64,000 bases of DNA, taken from the NCBI RefSeq assembly GCF_014696715.1, contig NZ_JACJQO010000004.1:1-64000 (forward strand), given 5' to 3'. A model generated the notes under the pieces. The model did no database searches. It saw only the letters and a program-made list of their open reading frames with translations, and was not told the origin of the DNA. Of the stretch, positions 60,496 to 64,000 are shown piece by piece. The stretch's first letter is position 1, and each line of letters begins with the position of its first letter. The translations under genes were made by a program, and so were the position numbers. Origin of the DNA: Pseudanabaena sp. FACHB-2040. GTDB taxonomy: Bacteria > Cyanobacteriota > Cyanobacteriia > Phormidesmidales > Phormidesmidaceae.

Positions 60496-60840
60496 GGGTT
60501 GGTGTTGGGTCGCGCTGCGCTTGACGCCAACTTGGGGAGTTCAACTTTAGGGCTGGCTGCGTTCCGCAGCTTGCTTTTTTTGAAGACGGTTGAACTTCTG
60601 ATCTCGTTCTGATACCTTTAACAATCAGGCTGAGCAATCAGCCGTCTCGTAGAACTTAAGGCTCTGCGGGGAAAAGAGAGGATGGCACCCTCCCTAATCC
60701 CCTAACCTTCTCAACTTAATCACGGTAAGTCGATGGGCTAGAGCCATTTTAGGATCTAGTCTCTCCCTTTGCCTAAGCTAGCTTGAGAGACTGGGTCTTG
60801 AGTTCTACTTTCCTCAACTACAACGGAAGGTAGAACAACC
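60496..60840. other. 345-bp intergenic region with repeat copy and hairpin
   Basis: No gene. It contains a copy of the dispersed core TTGGGTCGCGCTGCGC... (about 60505-60531), matching 20388-20414 with one change, and AGTCTCTC (60758-60765) pairing with GAGAGACT (60785-60792). The latter stem lies about 50 bases before the next gene. Confidence 0.45.
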
Positions 60841-61080
60841 ATGTGTGAAGAAAATAAATTTGAACTGCTTCAGTCCATCCCGCTTTCGCCTAACCAGGCG
60901 ATGCTGAGGCACATTCTGCTGGGCGACTACGGTGCGATTGTTAAAACTATCCAAGCTCTGGCCGTCTTTAACTACGCAGAACCTAAGCACTGGTCCCAAA
61001 TCATCCCCACTGGCAGGAGCGGCGAATACCTCTCCATCCTGACCAAACGCGAGGTGGCTGAGGCGGATTCAGAAGGCTAG
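60841..61080 (+). CDS. Hypothetical protein, 79 aa
   Basis: No family recognised. A soluble helical protein with a mixed charge pattern: LLQSIPLSPNQAMLRHILLGDYGAIVKTIQAL in outline, then LAVFNYAEPKHWSQIIPTGRSGEYLSILTKRE. GGAAGG lies about 10 bases upstream of ATG 60841. It stands alone. Confidence 0.62.
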   Translation: MCEENKFELLQSIPLSPNQAMLRHILLGDYGAIVKTIQALAVFNYAEPKHWSQIIPTGRSGEYLSILTKREVAEADSEG

Positions 61081-61101
61081 ATTTCTTTTCTGCAAGACCT
61101 T

Positions 61102-61137
61102 GTAGGGTACGTTGTTGCAAAGCGCGACGTACCTTAC
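61102..61137. repeat. Palindromic repeat
   Basis: GTAGGGTACGT (61102-61112) and ACGTACCTTAC (61127-61137) are inverted arms with one mismatch, of the same style as the repeats after nrdJ. Confidence 0.5.
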
Positions 61138-61204
61138 GAGGGAGACTTGTCTTTGCAGAGTTAAACTTAGCCAATGGCCCTGTTATTTGTACCGAAAAGT
61201 CACC

Positions 61205-61315
61205 ATGACTGCTCAAACCACGTTCCGCTACGTCAACCGGAACCCAGACATTTTGCAAGGGGAGCTAATCATTACAGGTACCCGCACAACCGTTCATGTA
61301 ATTGTTGAACTGTAA
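61205..61315 (+). pseudogene. Truncated DUF433 antitoxin-like gene
   Basis: Thirty-six codons: YVNRNPDILQGELIITGTRTTVHVIVEL matches in outline the N-terminal half of DUF433 proteins (x-R-N-P-x-I-x-G-x-P-x-I-x-G-T-R), which form antitoxins of type II modules. TAA interrupts right after VEL, where the family continues for 30-40 residues of a winged helix. The next gene begins inside its end. It is probably a dead remnant; no DUF5615-type toxin follows. Confidence 0.6.
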
Positions 61316-61946
61316 GCGAACGATTTATATTGATCGCTGGCAACAGCTTTGGCAGAATCTACAAGCTCCGAGAGTGCCTAGTGAAGCGCTAGAGCAGCTG
61401 CTCCAAGCCTATTCATCCCCAGACCGCTTTTACCACACACTCACCCACCTCCAAGACTGCCTCTCCAAGTTCGACGCAGCAAAGTCTCTCGCCCGCTGCC
61501 CTGAGCAAGTCGAACTCGCGGTCTGGTTCCACGACGCAATCTATGATCCTAAAAGAACCGACAACGAGCAAAAAAGTGCTGAGTGGGCCAGTTCGGTTAT
61601 CCATCAATCTGGCCTCAGCAGCGACATCGCCGAAAGCGTCTCTCAGCTCATACTCGCTACCCGCCACAACAGCGAAGTCAGCGATAGGGATGCTCAGCTA
61701 CTGGTTGACATAGACCTTTCTATTTTGGGTAGCCAAGCTGATTTCTGGCAGTACGAGGAAAACATCAGAACAGAATATGCTTGGGTTCCTGTAGATCTGT
61801 TCAGGCAAAAGCGAGTTGAGATTCTGCGTGGGTTTTTAGAGCGGCAGCCGCTTTATTACCTTGATGCCTTTAGAGAGCAGTTTGAGGTGCAGGCGCGGGT
61901 GAACTTGAGAGATGCGATCGCAAAACTAGAAGATCACCAGAAATAG
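61302..61946 (+). CDS. HD-superfamily hydrolase
   Basis: A 214-aa protein. HD motifs: His in RFYHTLTHLQDCL, His-Asp in VWFHDAIYDPKR, His in ILATRHN and Asp in VDIDLSILG, the family pattern of predicted metal-dependent HD phosphohydrolases (often labelled NMDAR-like by error in databases). The substrate is unknown. It starts with TTG 61302, overlapping the DUF433 remnant by 14 bases; no Shine-Dalgarno is visible, so the start is uncertain. Confidence 0.8.
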   Translation: MLNCKRTIYIDRWQQLWQNLQAPRVPSEALEQLLQAYSSPDRFYHTLTHLQDCLSKFDAAKSLARCPEQVELAVWFHDAIYDPKRTDNEQKSAEWASSVIHQSGLSSDIAESVSQLILATRHNSEVSDRDAQLLVDIDLSILGSQADFWQYEENIRTEYAWVPVDLFRQKRVEILRGFLERQPLYYLDAFREQFEVQARVNLRDAIAKLEDHQK

Positions 61947-62269
61947 AGCTGCAGTAACTAAGTTCAACATAGTTAGTTAACAAAGTATCTGTCTAAAGGA
62001 ATAGCTTATTGAAACAAGTAGAGCTGGGAGAAAGCCACTGTATTCTGTTTGTAAGTCAGTCATTGTTGTATTAATAAGTACCCAGTAGTAAATTGAAAGT
62101 GCGATAGTTAAACCCAGATTTTATGCTTCAAAATATGAAAATTTAAGAGGTTCTGCAGCGAATAGTTTGTATCCCGTTAAGCTAAGAAATACTACATCCT
62201 CTTATCAAATAATCAGCAAGCTTCTGTTTCCTTTCAAACTACTCTTGGAGGATAAAAGAACACAAAAAA
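61947..62269. other. 323-bp AT-rich intergenic region
   Basis: No gene or known RNA seen. Markedly AT-rich against the background. It presumably contains the promoter of the GMC oxidoreductase, with TTGGAGG about 20 bases before the ATG at 62270. Confidence 0.4.
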
Positions 62270-63811
62270 ATGGCTGGAACCTCCTATGACATTATTATCA
62301 TTGGTACAGGAGCCGGAGGCGGTACGTTGGCTCACCGACTTGCTTCCAGCGGCAAAAAAATACTGCTTTTGGAGCGAGGGCGCTTCTTGCCAGTAGAAAT
62401 GGCAAATCGAGACGCCGTTCAAGTTTTTCAAAGAGACCGCTACCGAACTTCAGAAGTATGGTTCGATAGAGACGACGAACCCCTTCACCCCAGCACGAGC
62501 TATTACGTTGGTGGCAATACCAAAGTCTACGGGGGAGCTCTGTTTCGGCTGCGAGAGCAAGATTTTGACACAGTTCACCATGACGGCGGCCTCTCTCCAG
62601 AATGGCCCTTGAAATATCAAGACTTGGAGCCCTACTACACCGAGGCAGAAAATCTCTACCAGGTTCATGGACAGCAAGGGCTAGATCCGACTGAGCCAGT
62701 GCGGAGCAAGCCCTATCCTTTTTCGCCGATTGTCCACGAACCTCGCATCCAAGAGATTCATGACGGCTTAAAAGGGCAAGGCTTACAGCCCTTTCCTGTA
62801 CCCTTAGCAATTAAGCTGCATGAAGGCGATCGCTGCCTTAGCCAATGTGTTCGGTGCAGTACCTGCGACGGCTTTCCCTGCATGATCTATGGCAAATCAG
62901 ATGCAGATATAAACTGTATTCGTCCAGCGCTGGGCCGCAACAGACTAACGTTAATTACCGAAGCAAAGGTAACTTGTCTACACACCAGTCCATCCGGGCG
63001 AGAGGTTATTGGGGTTGAGACACAAGTTGGCGACCAGCATCGGGTATTCTCAGCAGGCATCGTTGTTGTGGCTTGCGGTGCGGTTAATTCAGCCGCGCTT
63101 TTGCTGCGTTCAGCCAACGATCTGCACCCCAACGGGCTAGCCAACAGTTCTGACCAGGTTGGGCGCAACTTCATGAAGCATCAGAATGGAGTGGTCATGA
63201 GCGTCGGCTGGAAGATAAACCCAACCGTTTTTCAAAAGACGGTGGCAATTAACGATTTCTACTGGGGTGAACCGGGCTTCGATTACCCGATGGGGCATGT
63301 GCAGCTTCTAGGCAAAATTAACAAAGACATGCTTTCTTCAGAAGCACCTAAGTTTTTACCAGGTTTCTTGCTAGAAAAAGTTGCCCATCATTCTGTTGAC
63401 TGGTTAGCCATAGCCGAAGATCTACCCGATCCTCAAAATCGAGTACGTCTTAAGGAGAATCAGATCGTTCTAGACTACCGTCCCAATAACACTAGAGCCT
63501 TTGATCGCCTGATCAAGCGGTGGATTGCTGTCTTGAAGTCGATTGATCGCAGAGACATTGCCTTTCCCTGTTCCCTTTACTTCTCCAAACGCGATCCTCT
63601 ACAGCGAGTAGCCCATCAGGTTGGAACCTGTCGATTTGGCATTGACCCTCAAACCTCTGTTCTAGACATTAACTGCCGCACCCACGACGTTGACAATCTT
63701 TACGTTGTAGATGGCAGTTTCTTTCCCTCCAGTGCAGCCATCAATCCGGCACTGACCATCATGGCAAACGCTCTCCGCGTTGGGGACCACTTGTTAGAGC
63801 GTTTGAAGTAG
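62270..63811 (+). CDS. GMC-family FAD oxidoreductase
   Basis: A 513-aa flavoenzyme. FAD-binding IIIGTGAGGGTLAHRLASSG (residues 11-30), LLLERG, YYVGGNTKVYGGALFR (the GMC signature loop), VVACGAVNSAALLLRS and the C-terminal LYVVDGSFFPSSAAINPALTIMANALRVGDHL in outline. The conserved His of the active site is in AHQVGTCRFG. Family members oxidise alcohols, sugars or sterols; the substrate is unknown. A Cys cluster (CLSQCVRCSTCDGFPC, about 187-202) also occurs in related bacterial enzymes and may bind an iron-sulfur or zinc site. Confidence 0.87.
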   Translation: MAGTSYDIIIIGTGAGGGTLAHRLASSGKKILLLERGRFLPVEMANRDAVQVFQRDRYRTSEVWFDRDDEPLHPSTSYYVGGNTKVYGGALFRLREQDFDTVHHDGGLSPEWPLKYQDLEPYYTEAENLYQVHGQQGLDPTEPVRSKPYPFSPIVHEPRIQEIHDGLKGQGLQPFPVPLAIKLHEGDRCLSQCVRCSTCDGFPCMIYGKSDADINCIRPALGRNRLTLITEAKVTCLHTSPSGREVIGVETQVGDQHRVFSAGIVVVACGAVNSAALLLRSANDLHPNGLANSSDQVGRNFMKHQNGVVMSVGWKINPTVFQKTVAINDFYWGEPGFDYPMGHVQLLGKINKDMLSSEAPKFLPGFLLEKVAHHSVDWLAIAEDLPDPQNRVRLKENQIVLDYRPNNTRAFDRLIKRWIAVLKSIDRRDIAFPCSLYFSKRDPLQRVAHQVGTCRFGIDPQTSVLDINCRTHDVDNLYVVDGSFFPSSAAINPALTIMANALRVGDHLLERLK

Positions 63812-63828
63812 CCAGTAACTGTAATAAA

Positions 63829-63894
63829 GATCCCCTTAATCCTCCTTATTAAGTAGAACTTTTCGCTCCCTTTTAAGGGGGATTAGGGGGAATC
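63829..63894. repeat. Imperfect inverted repeat (MITE-like)
   Basis: GATCCCCTTAATCC (from 63829) and GGATTAGGGGGAATC (to 63894) are imperfect inverted ends around a 35-40 base centre, 18 bases after the GMC oxidoreductase stop. It resembles the common dispersed cyanobacterial element with AGGGGGATTAGGGGG and may serve as a terminator. Confidence 0.5.
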
Positions 63895-63926
63895 TAGGTT
63901 GGCTCTGCTACTTCTCAAACGGCCTC

Positions 63927-64000
63927 TTACACTGCTTTATCAAATTCTAAAGCGAGTTGGCCTGTTGGTTTTCTGATGGATCGCGGTTGAGGTCTGAGCT
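63927..64000 (-). CDS. Possible C-terminal end of a gene cut by the window edge
   Basis: On the minus strand 24 codons run in from the right edge, ending RKPTGQLALEFDKAV and TAA at 63927-63929. The tail has protein-like composition, but it is too short to identify. It is convergent with the GMC oxidoreductase. Confidence 0.35.
   Translation of the reverse strand, partial: LRPQPRSIRKPTGQLALEFDKAV

Noticed and set aside
60850-61260. Minus-strand frames opposite the 79-aa gene
   Set aside because: Shadow of the plus-strand gene and the repeat at 61102-61137.

Overview
The window looks like a cyanobacterial chromosome segment of moderately high GC. The evidence is a psbK gene next to tgt, many HIP1 (GCGATCGC) sites inside and between genes, cyanobacteria-type small proteins (TIGR03643, DUF2267 and several unnamed families), a short RecQ, a prohibitin and class II ribonucleotide reductase (nrdJ). 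A thin-filament (Leptolyngbya-like) lineage is a guess from the overall flavour, not something the sequence proves. No rRNA, tRNA or CRISPR array was seen.

Layout. 1-2.6 kb: the start of an IS1-like transposase running off the left edge, a small unknown gene, an sdpRI-type repressor/membrane pair, long hairpins and a 92-aa protein whose Shine-Dalgarno lies in a hairpin. 2.7-10 kb: two dehydrogenases, a lipoprotein, a glutathionyl-hydroquinone-reductase-type GST, and a split Liv/Nat amino-acid ABC transporter (two ATPases facing a binding protein, no permeases here). 10-17.5 kb: UV endonuclease UvsE, two small genes, a divergent response regulator/sensor pair and a five-PAS hybrid kinase. 17.7-28 kb: mmsA, a methyltransferase, a seven-bladed propeller protein, panB, ahcY, a beta-lactamase-like hydrolase, an outer-membrane-like protein and recQ.

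28.1-33.0 kb is the most striking region: nrdJ is invaded twice and apparently also split. The N-terminal half carries a 407-aa LAGLIDADG intein. The frame then stops, and a new RBS plus ATG opens the C-terminal half. That half is interrupted, between the Gly and Glu of the catalytic NPCGE motif, by a 1181-nt group I intron encoding a PD-(D/E)XK homing endonuclease. P1 and P10 pairings fix both splice sites.

33-45.7 kb is mainly housekeeping: TPR proteins, psbK, tgt, a GNAT acetyltransferase, a phosphatase, two protein-mannosyltransferase/ArnT-like glycosyltransferases (the second lies further on), trmB, a phosphoesterase and dapB. 45.9-51 kb holds a two-gene unit: a 1257-aa membrane alpha/beta-hydrolase-like protein, then a fusion of methylglyoxal-synthase-like and diacylglycerol-kinase domains. 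53.7-64 kb holds a persulfide-dioxygenase/rhodanese protein, a nitroreductase, an unusual two-gene module (a PD-(D/E)XK nuclease-like domain fused to a ParA ATPase, coupled to a ParB-like/Rho-N-like protein), a prohibitin, map, a ribbon-helix-helix protein, a DUF433 remnant, an HD hydrolase and a GMC oxidoreductase.
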